A stretch of 64,000 nt of DNA from assembly GCA_934086185.1 (NCBI GenBank), contig CAKOHW010000003.1:62001-126000 (forward strand). Direction: 5' to 3'. Both the position numbers and the translations under genes were made by a program. Under the pieces are notes generated by a model, which was given only the letters and a program-made list of their open reading frames with translations, did not search any database and was not told the DNA's origin. This document shows positions 1 to 7,900 of the stretch, one piece after another. This stretch comes from an uncultured Bacilli bacterium (GTDB lineage: Bacteria; Bacillota_I; Bacilli_A; RF39; UBA660). The stretch's first letter is position 1; every line of letters starts with the position of its first letter.

Positions 1-357
1 AAAAGAGTTGCTTTGGTAGTTAGAAATAACAATGAGTATTCTTTTCCTAAAGGTCATTTAAATGATGGAGAAACTGTTCTTGATTGTGCTATAAGAGAAG
101 TTATAGAGGAAACTGGATATGACGTAGTGTTATTAAAAAATGATTGTATTGGAGTTATTGAGTATGATAATTTTGAAGGTCATATTAAATGTTATATGTA
201 TTTATTTAAGGAGAATGGAAAAACTAGTAAATATATTGATGAAATAGATAAAGAAAAAATTGTTTGGGTTAAATTTGATGAAGTTAGCAAATTATTAAGT
301 TATAAAAATTTAATAGATTTTTGGAATAATATAGAAGATAAATTAAGTGAGTTATAA
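1..357 (+). CDS. NUDIX hydrolase, 3' part of gene
   Basis: The reading frame is open from the first base, so the start lies outside the window. A complete Nudix box is visible (G-x5-E-x7-REVIEETG, starting at GHLNDGE near codon 20), the Mg2+-binding loop of Nudix pyrophosphohydrolases that cleave nucleoside diphosphates linked to another moiety. The fold ends soon after and the gene stops with TAA. The opening KRVALVVRNNNEYSFPKGH resembles diadenosine tetraphosphate hydrolase or MutT-like members, but the substrate cannot be told. It is followed by about 120 bp of AT-rich spacer before the interrupted amidase gene. Confidence 0.85.
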   Translation, partial: KRVALVVRNNNEYSFPKGHLNDGETVLDCAIREVIEETGYDVVLLKNDCIGVIEYDNFEGHIKCYMYLFKENGKTSKYIDEIDKEKIVWVKFDEVSKLLSYKNLIDFWNNIEDKLSEL

Positions 358-480
358 TAATATTTATTTGATATATTATTTTTTTATGTGGGATTAATAA
401 AATTTTTATATTGTTATATTTTAATTATTATATTTATCACACTATAATTAAAATGTCATAAATTATTATAGGTGATTAAA

Positions 481-789
481 ATGAACTATTTAAGAGTGTT
501 AAATGGAATTGTGATAGATCCTGGACATGGCGGTGAGGATAATGGAGCATCAGGTAATGGAATTATAGAAAAAAATATGACTTTAGATATTAGTAAATAT
601 ATGTATGATAGATTTAAAGAACTTGGTATACCTGTTGCTTTAACTAGAGATAGTGATGTGACTTTATCAAGTGATAGAAGGCCTAGTGATGCGTTGTCAA
701 AATTCGGTAATGGAGAAAATGTGATAATAATATCTAATCACATAAATGCAGGTGGCTCAGATATAAGTAATTATGAAGGGTTAAATTAA
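481..789 (+). pseudogene. N-acetylmuramoyl-L-alanine amidase, 5' fragment (interrupted by element)
   Basis: Amidase_3 catalytic domain, 5' part. ATG 481 is preferred over GTG 472 because AGGTGA lies about 6 bp before it. Zinc ligands typical of the family are visible: His16 in DPGHGG, Glu30 in IEKN and His87 in SNHINAGG. The genuine protein sequence ends at codon 92 (base 756). The last ten codons to the TAA at 787-789 belong to the inserted element. The missing remainder, including the catalytic Glu (VEYGF) and six LysM repeats, lies at 10547-11794. Joining base 756 to 10547 gives a continuous frame of about 507 residues. The fragment lacks the end of the catalytic domain, so it is probably inactive. 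Confidence 0.88.
749..756 (+). repeat. attL core, 8-bp direct repeat CAGGTGGC
   Basis: CAGGTGGC occurs here and at 10539-10546. The left copy follows amidase codons ..NHINA and the right copy precedes codons EGAEVIYAL of the same protein. This is the target core of the serine-recombinase element. Just inside, at 760-780, lies a 21-bp arm matching the reverse complement of 10516-10536 at 17 positions. The pair flanks the core symmetrically in the circular form. Confidence 0.85.
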
Positions 790-796
790 AAAAATA

Positions 797-824
797 TATG
801 TTATAATACTTGTGAAATGTGGAG
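797..824 (+). promoter_or_regulatory. Promoter and RBS of the 835 gene
   Basis: An extended -10 (TGTTATAAT, TATAAT at 802-807) lies just inside attL, followed by GGAG about 10 bp before ATG 835. The promoter belongs to the element, so this cargo gene does not depend on the amidase promoter. Confidence 0.5.
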
Positions 825-834
825 TTGAAGTATT

Positions 835-1788
835 ATGAATAAAATGAGAAAAGAAGATGCTTTAAAAAATTATCTAGGTGAAGATAGAATTCAAAATTTG
901 GCTAAACTATATAATATTGTTGAAAAAAGCAAAAGTATAATTGATGATAAAGCATACAATGATATGTTTAATATTTTAATAAAATATTCCTTGGATGAAC
1001 ATAAATACTTTTATACTTATTTTATACTTAGGGATGCGTTAAGAAAGTATTACGATTTAAGTTACAACATTATTTCTAAGATTTCTAATCAAAATAATGA
1101 AGAAATTTTCCAAATGTATGAGTTTATTAATTTATATACAAGGAAAAATTTGGATTTTAAAATATCAATTATAAATGAATTTGTAAAAATGGGTATTTAT
1201 GAAGAAAGATCATTATCTGAATTTACTACATTTAATCTTTATAAAAAACTTTTGCAAATTTTTAGTATAAAATATAAAAAGGGATATACAAGAAATTCAA
1301 AAGAATTATATGAACAATCAAAATTAAGCATAATTCAACAAAAAGCTAAAGTTATAACTAATAGTATTATTAAACATAATAATGATTCATATTTAATCAA
1401 TCAAAATCATTTTGTTAAACCTACTAATTCAGTTTTAGAAATAATGTGTTCATTACCAGATATTATTGTTGATAATGAAGAAGACTTTAAAAAATTGATT
1501 GATTATTTATATAAATTATTTTGGGAAAGCAATTCACGTGGATATGCAAAAAATAATGAATTAGATTTTATAAATAATATTAGAAGATATTATTATCATG
1601 ATTTGGAACATGGAAAAGATTCTGATGTAAAAAAGAAATTTAAGCTTGTAAAGGATTTTTTCAAAGAATCAACAGGAAAGAGTATCCCAACAACCGCTAA
1701 AGAATGGCAAAGCATACAAGAGCACATTTATGACTTGTTAATTGATTTTTTAAAAAATATTGAGATAAAAGAGCCTGTTTTAGTTTAA
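835..1788 (+). CDS. Unknown 317-aa protein with HEPN-like R-x4-H motif
   Basis: I do not recognise a named family. The protein is soluble, helical, charged and Lys/Tyr-rich, with no signal peptide or membrane segment. Near the C-terminus, Arg250-RYYY-His255 followed by DLEHGK matches the R-x4-6-H pattern of HEPN ribonucleases, which are common in toxin, abortive-infection and defence proteins. The stretch after it is predicted helical, as in HEPN bundles. That assignment is inference. It is the first gene inside attL, has its own promoter, and is convergent with the recombinase, their stop codons overlapping by 4 bp. Position and motif suggest a defence or abortive-infection effector. Confidence 0.7.
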   Translation: MNKMRKEDALKNYLGEDRIQNLAKLYNIVEKSKSIIDDKAYNDMFNILIKYSLDEHKYFYTYFILRDALRKYYDLSYNIISKISNQNNEEIFQMYEFINLYTRKNLDFKISIINEFVKMGIYEERSLSEFTTFNLYKKLLQIFSIKYKKGYTRNSKELYEQSKLSIIQQKAKVITNSIIKHNNDSYLINQNHFVKPTNSVLEIMCSLPDIIVDNEEDFKKLIDYLYKLFWESNSRGYAKNNELDFINNIRRYYYHDLEHGKDSDVKKKFKLVKDFFKESTGKSIPTTAKEWQSIQEHIYDLLIDFLKNIEIKEPVLV

Positions 1789-3434
1789 ATTTTTCCTTTT
1801 CTTCCATATGGATTATGAACTCTATTATCTTCATATTTAAAAGTATGAGTGTCTAGAATATCATATCTAAATCTAATAATTATATTTCTATCTTTATCTG
1901 CTTCAATTCTTTCTATTAAAGTAAATAATAAATCTTTATTAGGGTTGTTTAAGTTTAACAACCTTTTTATTTTATTTATATAATTTGGTAATTTATCAGT
2001 ACTATGTTTTCTTTTTTCTATTTCTATATTAATATCTTCTAATTGTGTATTTAAATTCTTTAATTTAGCTTCATATGGTTTAGATAGTAATTTATATTGA
2101 TCAGGTGTAATATTACCTTCTAAACGGTCGTTATAGATGATTTGAATAGTTTCTAATAATTTGTTTTGTTCTTTAATGATATTTTCTTTTCTTTTTTTAT
2201 AATCATTAGAATTATTCTTAGTTCTTTTAATAACTTCTTCATTTAATTCTTTCATATCTAAACCTTGAAATAAATTAGATAATAGTTTTTTAATTTCTTT
2301 TAAAATTAATTCTTCAAAATAATCATATGCAAAGAAGTGAGATGTACATAATTTTCTAACAGGGTCTCTAGCGTATTTATTACAGTTAATACACCAGTAG
2401 TCTTGTTTCTTTCTATAAAGTACTCCTAATCTATTACCACATTCATGACAAAATAATAATCCTTCTAATAATCTTTCAGGTCTTTTTCTTTTAGAATAAG
2501 ATCTATTTTTATTTTTAGTTTTTTTATTTATTAACATAAATGTATTTTTATCTACTAGTGGTTCATGAGTATCTTCTACTATGATCCATAAGCTTTCATC
2601 TAATGTGACTTTCTTTTTTGATTTATAACTTATATTGGTTTGAGTGTGTTGTACCATGTCTCCAGTATACATTCTATTTTGTAATATATTATGAACAGCA
2701 TGTATTGTCCATTTATTCTTTTCTATAACTCTACTAGATGTAGGTAAGTTTTTATATGCTGCTGGAGTAGGTGCTCCTATATTAGTTAGTCTAGTTGCTA
2801 TTTCACTAATACCTATGTTATTTGATCTCCATTCAAATATAAGTTTTACATATTTAGAAACTATAGGATCAGGGGTTAAATGTCCTTTATCATTTGGATC
2901 TCTCATATATCCATAACAAGGTTTACTACCTATAAATTTACCATCTTTTCTTTTTGAATCTAATACATTTCTAATCTTTAAAGAGTTTTGTTTACTATAG
3001 TAATCATTACATGCAATTATGAAAGTAGAGGAGTCATTACTAGCTTGATTTTTCATACTATCATAATTTTCAACAATAGATATAAATCTTACTTTATTCT
3101 CGGGAAAATATGTTTCAATATAATAACCAGTCATTACATGATCTCTACCTAATCTTGATAAGTCTTTAACGATTACTAAATTAATTTTTTTATTTTTTAT
3201 ATCTTCAATCATTTTAGTAAATCCAGGTCTATCAAAATTAGTACCAGAATATCCATCATCAACATATTCTCCTACTAGATTAAATCCATTGTTTTTACAA
3301 TAGGTACGGAGTATATCTTTTTGATTAGTTACACTTTCACTATCTGATTCATATTTCTTATCTTTATCTTCTTGTGAAAGTCTGATATAAATACCAGCAT
3401 TATAATCTAAGTTTGATAAGTAACTATAGTTCAT
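1785..3434 (-). CDS. Large serine recombinase (TnpX/TndX-like integrase)
   Basis: 549 residues. The N-terminal resolvase domain has the catalytic Ser20 (YIRLSQ) and the YVDDGYSGTNFDRPGF and DLSRLGR motifs. A Recombinase domain follows (about 170-310), then a zinc ribbon (CHECG..CINC near 330-360) and a coiled-coil C-terminal region rich in Lys/Glu (about 385-470). This is the standard layout of large serine recombinases that integrate and excise elements at short core dinucleotides without host factors. AAGGAGGT lies 7 bp before the ATG. It is the only recombinase in the element and sits near attL, so it presumably acts on the CAGGTGGC core. Its leader contains att-arm-like sequence, suggesting autoregulation. 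Confidence 0.96.
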   Translation of the reverse strand: MNYSYLSNLDYNAGIYIRLSQEDKDKKYESDSESVTNQKDILRTYCKNNGFNLVGEYVDDGYSGTNFDRPGFTKMIEDIKNKKINLVIVKDLSRLGRDHVMTGYYIETYFPENKVRFISIVENYDSMKNQASNDSSTFIIACNDYYSKQNSLKIRNVLDSKRKDGKFIGSKPCYGYMRDPNDKGHLTPDPIVSKYVKLIFEWRSNNIGISEIATRLTNIGAPTPAAYKNLPTSSRVIEKNKWTIHAVHNILQNRMYTGDMVQHTQTNISYKSKKKVTLDESLWIIVEDTHEPLVDKNTFMLINKKTKNKNRSYSKRKRPERLLEGLLFCHECGNRLGVLYRKKQDYWCINCNKYARDPVRKLCTSHFFAYDYFEELILKEIKKLLSNLFQGLDMKELNEEVIKRTKNNSNDYKKRKENIIKEQNKLLETIQIIYNDRLEGNITPDQYKLLSKPYEAKLKNLNTQLEDINIEIEKRKHSTDKLPNYINKIKRLLNLNNPNKDLLFTLIERIEADKDRNIIIRFRYDILDTHTFKYEDNRVHNPYGRKGKI

Positions 3435-3452
3435 ATTTTACCTCCTTTTCTT

Positions 3453-3479
3453 GTTACTTATCTCCCATAAGACAGTAAC
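3453..3479 (-). promoter_or_regulatory. Inverted repeat in recombinase leader, att-arm-like
   Basis: GTTACT and AGTAAC form the outer arms and CTTAT/ATAAG the inner arms of a dyad 20-45 bp upstream of the recombinase ATG. On the minus strand it contains TCTTATGGGAGA, identical over 12 bases to 10501-10512 near attR, followed by ATAAGTAA, which also occurs in the attL arm. It could be an operator bound by the recombinase itself. Confidence 0.5.
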
Positions 3480-3493
3480 AGTATATTAGATTC

Positions 3494-3518
3494 AAAAAAG
3501 AACCGCAAATGTGCGATT
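3494..3518 (-). terminator. Intrinsic terminator after the micro-ORF
   Basis: On the minus strand a 7-bp stem (one G-U pair) with a 4-nt loop is followed by C and six T. It overlaps the micro-ORF stop and separates the upstream operon from the recombinase gene. Confidence 0.6.
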
Positions 3519-3631
3519 TAGTTTTTCGTAGTTATTTGTTTTATTAAGTAATTAATAATAATTTCTTTAAATAATTCTTTTTTATCTTTATTCATATTTA
3601 AATTTATGATTTGTACTGGTGTGTTATTCAT
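3518..3631 (-). CDS. Micro-ORF, 37 aa, coupled to OB-fold gene
   Basis: A 37-residue reading frame (MNNTPVQIINLNMNKDKKEL..) whose ATG overlaps the stop codon of the upstream OB-fold gene (ATGAATAA), suggesting translational coupling. It ends at an intrinsic terminator just before the recombinase gene. Clostridial serine-recombinase transposons often carry a small protein upstream of the recombinase (TnpW-type). Position and size fit that, but the sequence is too short for a family call. It is small, basic and amphipathic. Confidence 0.45.
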   Translation of the reverse strand: MNNTPVQIINLNMNKDKKELFKEIIINYLIKQITTKN

Positions 3632-4055
3632 TTGTAGCACCTACAATCTCATCTATTAATCTTTGTAATTCTTCTTGTTCTTCTTTAGTAGCTTCTACTT
3701 TTTCTATTTTCTTTCCATTCCAATAACCATCTTTATATAAAGGTGGCTCTTTACTTATTTCAATTCCATTTATTTCCAGTACATGTATATAATTTTGCCT
3801 ATGACCTTTTTTATCCACATATCCCTTAGGGATACCTCGTACATAAACATCTTTTTCAATACTTAAATCTATCTTATTAGAATATTCTATATACATTCTT
3901 GCACTAAAAAAGGATAAGTTAACCTTATCCCTTCCATTAATATCTTTATATGGTTCTTTCTGACATATATCAAACCATATATAATCTTTATCAACCTTAT
4001 CTCTAATACTAGAAATAGTACCGTGATATTTAATATAATCAACCATATCTTTCAT
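3624..4055 (-). CDS. OB-fold, single-strand DNA-binding-like protein
   Basis: 143 residues. The centre has the strand pattern of SSB-like OB folds: FSARMYIEYSNKIDLSIEKDVYVRGIPKGYVDKKGHRQNYIHVLEINGIEI resembles the SSB core in which a low-complexity lead strand, a basic hairpin and a final 'V.EI..IEI' strand follow each other (described here by pattern, not alignment). An acidic Glu-rich tail follows, as in SSB. The start at 4055 has AGGAGG 7 bp upstream. It sits between the HTH gene and the micro-ORF on the same strand. In mobile elements such proteins assist replication or conjugative transfer. Function is inferred. Confidence 0.55.
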   Translation of the reverse strand: MKDMVDYIKYHGTISSIRDKVDKDYIWFDICQKEPYKDINGRDKVNLSFFSARMYIEYSNKIDLSIEKDVYVRGIPKGYVDKKGHRQNYIHVLEINGIEISKEPPLYKDGYWNGKKIEKVEATKEEQEELQRLIDEIVGATNE

Positions 4056-4162
4056 ACAAACCTCCTACCTTTAACTAAGGCCTTTCTATTATCTATTTAA
4101 CTTTTATATTTATTTTATTTATTCTGTTAGAATAATAATTCAATCTAGATAGATTAATTATT

Positions 4163-4435
4163 CTAATTACCTAAAATATTATTACTAACATATATCTTTC
4201 TTTTAAAACTTTTAGGATTACTAATCGTTATATAATTATGATCTAATAAACACTTAATTAACTCACTTATTGTTCTAGTAGAACAATTTAACTTATCGGC
4301 ATAATACTTATTAGATCCATATGCATAACCTAACTTTTTAGAATTACTTTGCAATATTCCTAATAGTACAATAGCATTCTTAGGAATCTTTACTTCTAAT
4401 AAATAAGTTGGTATTTTTATAAAACTTTCATTCAT
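4163..4435 (-). CDS. Helix-turn-helix protein (replication-initiator-like N domain)
   Basis: 90 residues from ATG 4435, chosen because AGGAGG is 6 bp upstream. An in-frame upstream start would read through the ribosome binding site. The sequence FIKIPTYLLEVKIPKNAIVLLGILQSN..YADKLNCSTRTISELIKCLLDHNYITI is a winged-helix/HTH_36 pattern, as found in plasmid and phage replication-initiator N-termini and in transcription regulators. The short C-terminus leaves little room for another domain. A terminator-like hairpin lies right upstream, and a 12-bp repeat array lies about 100 bp further upstream, a plausible binding target. Confidence 0.65.
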   Translation of the reverse strand: MNESFIKIPTYLLEVKIPKNAIVLLGILQSNSKKLGYAYGSNKYYADKLNCSTRTISELIKCLLDHNYITISNPKSFKRKIYVSNNILGN

Positions 4436-4460
4436 AAATATCCTCCTTTTTTTATACAAC

Positions 4461-4484
4461 AAAAAAAGAGAGCAAGCTCTCTTT
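4461..4484 (-). terminator. Terminator or attenuator upstream of the HTH gene
   Basis: On the minus strand an 8-bp stem (AAAGAGAG/CTCTCTTT, 4-nt loop) runs straight into seven T. It lies 26 bp before the HTH start codon, so it either ends an upstream transcript or attenuates HTH expression. Confidence 0.6.
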
Positions 4485-4545
4485 CTATAGTTTTTTCACT
4501 ATTATAACAATTTTAACACTTGACAATTAACTATTCAATGACAAA

Positions 4546-4620
4546 TTTAGTATCACTTTCAGTATCATTTTTAGTATCAAAAACAGTATTGATTTTAGTA
4601 TTAAAATCAGAATTTAGTAT
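4546..4620. repeat. 12-bp iteron-like tandem array (AGTAT every 12 bp)
   Basis: AGTAT occurs at 4549, 4561, 4573, 4585 and 4597, exactly 12 bp apart, with a degenerate sixth unit (AGAAT at 4609) and a further AGTAT at 4616. Flanking bases are mostly TTT before and CA after. The spacing is near helical periodicity, as in replication iterons or operator arrays. On the minus strand the same bases read as an open frame with Asp-Thr repeats (DTKN, DTES, DTKF) ending in TAG near 4530, so the array could instead be the 3' end of a truncated gene. Confidence 0.6.
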
Positions 4621-4699
4621 TATTAAAAATATCTTTTTAACAATATTTCTTCTATTATATTAATTTTATCATTTGAAATGTATAATTACAATTTCGTTT

Positions 4700-4860
4700 T
4701 TTGCTCTCAAAATGTTTCGTATTTTGTTTCACTAGCGGATTGGGGATTTTCCCCATAATATGTGGAAATTGCTCTGTGGGAGGAACTTTCCAATGCTTGC
4801 TAAGAAAAAGTAGTGCGCCAAGTTGGCGCAGTAACAATGTAAAAAAATGAATATCATTTT
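4700..4860. other. GC-rich structured segment, possible transfer origin (oriT)
   Basis: This intergenic stretch is much richer in G+C than its surroundings. It contains a perfect 8-bp inverted repeat with one central base (TGCGCCAA-G-TTGGCGCA, 4814-4830) and a second dyad GGGGA-TTT-TCCCC (4742-4754), separated by an unstructured run. Dyads beside a GC-rich spacer in a gene-free region are typical of oriT sites of mobilisable elements. No relaxase is encoded, so mobilisation would be in trans. A short minus-strand frame across it has no family resemblance and is not called. Confidence 0.4.
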
Positions 4861-4904
4861 ATAGTTTAATTTCTCCCAAAAAAATATCCAAATTATGATT
4901 GATA

Positions 4905-4925
4905 TGATATAATTATTATGAGGTG
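4905..4925 (+). promoter_or_regulatory. Promoter and RBS of the restriction-modification gene
   Basis: Extended -10 TGATATAAT (about 4905-4913) followed by GAGGTG at 4920-4925. The spacing places ATG 4933, not ATG 4918, as the start. ATG 4918 overlaps the Shine-Dalgarno sequence. Confidence 0.6.
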
Positions 4926-4932
4926 TATATTA

Positions 4933-7900
4933 ATGATAAAAAAAGAAAATATTAAACAGCTTTTATCTATTCTTAACTTTACTGAATTAGATAATGGAAC
5001 TTTTTATAAGGGATACAACGAAATAGATAATATTATTGTTGATATTAAAAGTGAAGAAATAACATGGCCTTTTAATTTAATTGTTAATGATAAAACAACT
5101 TCTAACTTCGAGCATCCAGAAAATTTTGTTGTATTTGAATGCGTAGATAGATTGCTGACTAAAGGTTATCAAGCTAGAAATATGGAGCTTGAACCTAGAT
5201 GGCAATTGGGTAGAGGGGCATCTGGTGGTAAAGCTGATATTCTAATTAAGGATAATAACGGTAGTGAATTTCTTATAATCGAATGTAAAACAGCAGACAT
5301 AGAGTTTGATAAAGCATGGCAAAAAACTTTATCTGATGGCGATCAATTATTTAGTTATGCTCAGCAAATTAAGAAAACACAATATCTATGTTTATACACA
5401 TCTGATATAGATAATGGTTCGGTAATATACAAAAATAAAATTATGACATTGAAAGATAATGAAGATTATCTCAAAACATTAAGCACTTCAAAAAGACTAA
5501 AATATAAGGATGCATCAGATGTTAAAGAATTATATAAAGTGTGGAAAGAAATATATAATAGAGAGTATGAGGAAACTGGTATTTTTGAAGAAAATATTAC
5601 TCCATATGAGATAAATAAGATTTATTCAGTTAAAGATCTTAAAAAAATTGGATTTAATGATACGCAAAAAAAGTATAATGAATTTGCTACAATACTTAGA
5701 CAGCATAATGTTTCTGGACACGAGAATGCATTTGATAAATTAGTAAATATCTTTTTAGCTAAAATAGTTGATGAAATAGAGCATCCTAATAATTTGAAAT
5801 TTAATTGGAGAGGAATTGCATTTGATGATTATTATCAATTACAAGATCGTCTTCAAAAACTTTATAAAGACGGTATGCATGAATTTTTAAGCGAAGATGT
5901 TACATATATTGATAATAAACAATTAAATGATGCTTTTAAATTATTTAAAAATGATCCTGATGCTACAAAAGAAAAAGTTATGGAATACTTCAGAAAGTTA
6001 AAATTCTATACAAACAATGATTTTGCATTTATAGATGTTCATAATGAAGAGTTATTTAAACAAAACTCAGAAATATTGTTAAAAATAGTAAAAATGTTTC
6101 AAGATATAAAATTAAAAACAGATGAACAAAATCAGTTTTTAGGAGATTTATTTGAAGGCTTTCTTGATGATGGTATTAAACAAAATGAAGGACAATTTTT
6201 CACACCTCTTCCAATTACAAGATTTATAATATCATCATTACCTTTAGAATCTTTATTTAATGAATCAGATAATATACCTAAAGTCATAGATTATGCATGT
6301 GGTGCTGGACATTTTCTAAATGAATATGCAGCTCAAATTAAATCTCTAATTCCACAAGCACAATTATCTGAATATTATAGCTCTATTGATGGAATTGAAA
6401 AAGAGTATAGATTATCAAAAGTATCTAAAGTTTCTGCGTTTATGTATGGACAAGATGAAATAAAAATACATTATGGAGATGCATTAGCAGAAAACAAAAA
6501 TATCAAAAATGGAACGTATTCTGTTTTAATTGCGAACCCGCCTTATGCTGTAAAAGGATTTTTAGATACTTTAACTGAAGATGAGATAGCAAACTATGAA
6601 TTATCTAAAACAATTAACCAAAATTCATATTCTTCTAATAGTTCTATAGAAACATTCTTTATGGAACGTGCTAAGCAATTATTAAAAGAAGATGGGGTCG
6701 CTGGTATAATTTTACCCTCCTCAATATTAACAAATGCAAATGCTACATATGTAAAAACAAGAGAAATAATAATAAAGACATTTGATATCATAAGCATTGT
6801 TGAATTACCAAGTGGTACTTTTGGAGCAACAGGTACACCAACTGTAATATTATTCTTAAAAAAGAAAGAAGAAAATCCTTCACTAGCAATCCATTATAAA
6901 AATAGAGTTGATTCTTGGTTTGAAAACAATTTTTCAAAAGACAAAGTATTTGAAGATAAAGATTTATTATTAGACTATTTAAAATTGCAAAATATTGATA
7001 TAGACGATTATATTGAATTTATTTCAGGAACAATTACCGATAAATTAAAGAAAAATGAAATGTTTTCACGATATTTAGAAGATAAAAAGTTAAAAGATAT
7101 TAAGGATATTATTGAAATTGAAAAAGATAAGCTATATTTTTATATGTTATCAAGAAGTCAAAAAAATAAAGTAGTAATTGTTAATGCACCTACTAAAAAT
7201 GATGAAATAAAAGAATACTTGGGTTATACTTGGTCTACTAGAAAAGGTAGTGAGGGTATTAAATATTTAGGTGTTAAAAATGATGCGGGAGTATTAGATA
7301 AAAATCATGGAATAAATACAATACAAACACCTTTATTTAATCCTTCTGATTTAGAAGACCCAGAAAAAATTAATTCTATAATCAGAAATAATTTTGCAGG
7401 ACAAGAATTAGATTTTGATTATGACAATGTAAAATATCATGATTTAATTGATTTACTTGATTTTAAGACAACCGCATTTACAAAAAATATTAAAACAGCA
7501 AATATTAGAAGAAATATTATTCTAAAAGAAGGCTATAAGTTGTACAACTTATCCAATAGTAAAAATTTTGATTTAAGTATTGGAAAAAGAGTTATCACAT
7601 CTGATATATCAAAGAATGGTAAGATTCCTATATATAGTGCAAATGTAAATGATATATTTGGTTATAGCGAATCAACTTTAGCAAGTTTATCAGATTTTAG
7701 TACGCCATCAGTTTTATGGGGAATAGATGGTGATTGGAATGTTGGTTATGTCAAAGAAAATATTAAATTTTTTCCAACTGATCATTGCGGAGTATTAAGA
7801 ATAAAATCAGAGGAATTATTACCTAAATATGTAATGTACGCATTAGAATATGAAGGAATACAATCTAGATTTTCACGTAGTAATAGAGCGTCAACTCAAC

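Noticed and set aside
4546..4620. A CRISPR array
   Set aside because: The units are 12 bp with no spacers of uniform length and no cas genes anywhere in the window.
4655..4837. A 60-residue reading frame on the minus strand over the GC-rich region
   Set aside because: No recognisable family or good ribosome site, and it spans inverted repeats better explained as an oriT-like structure.
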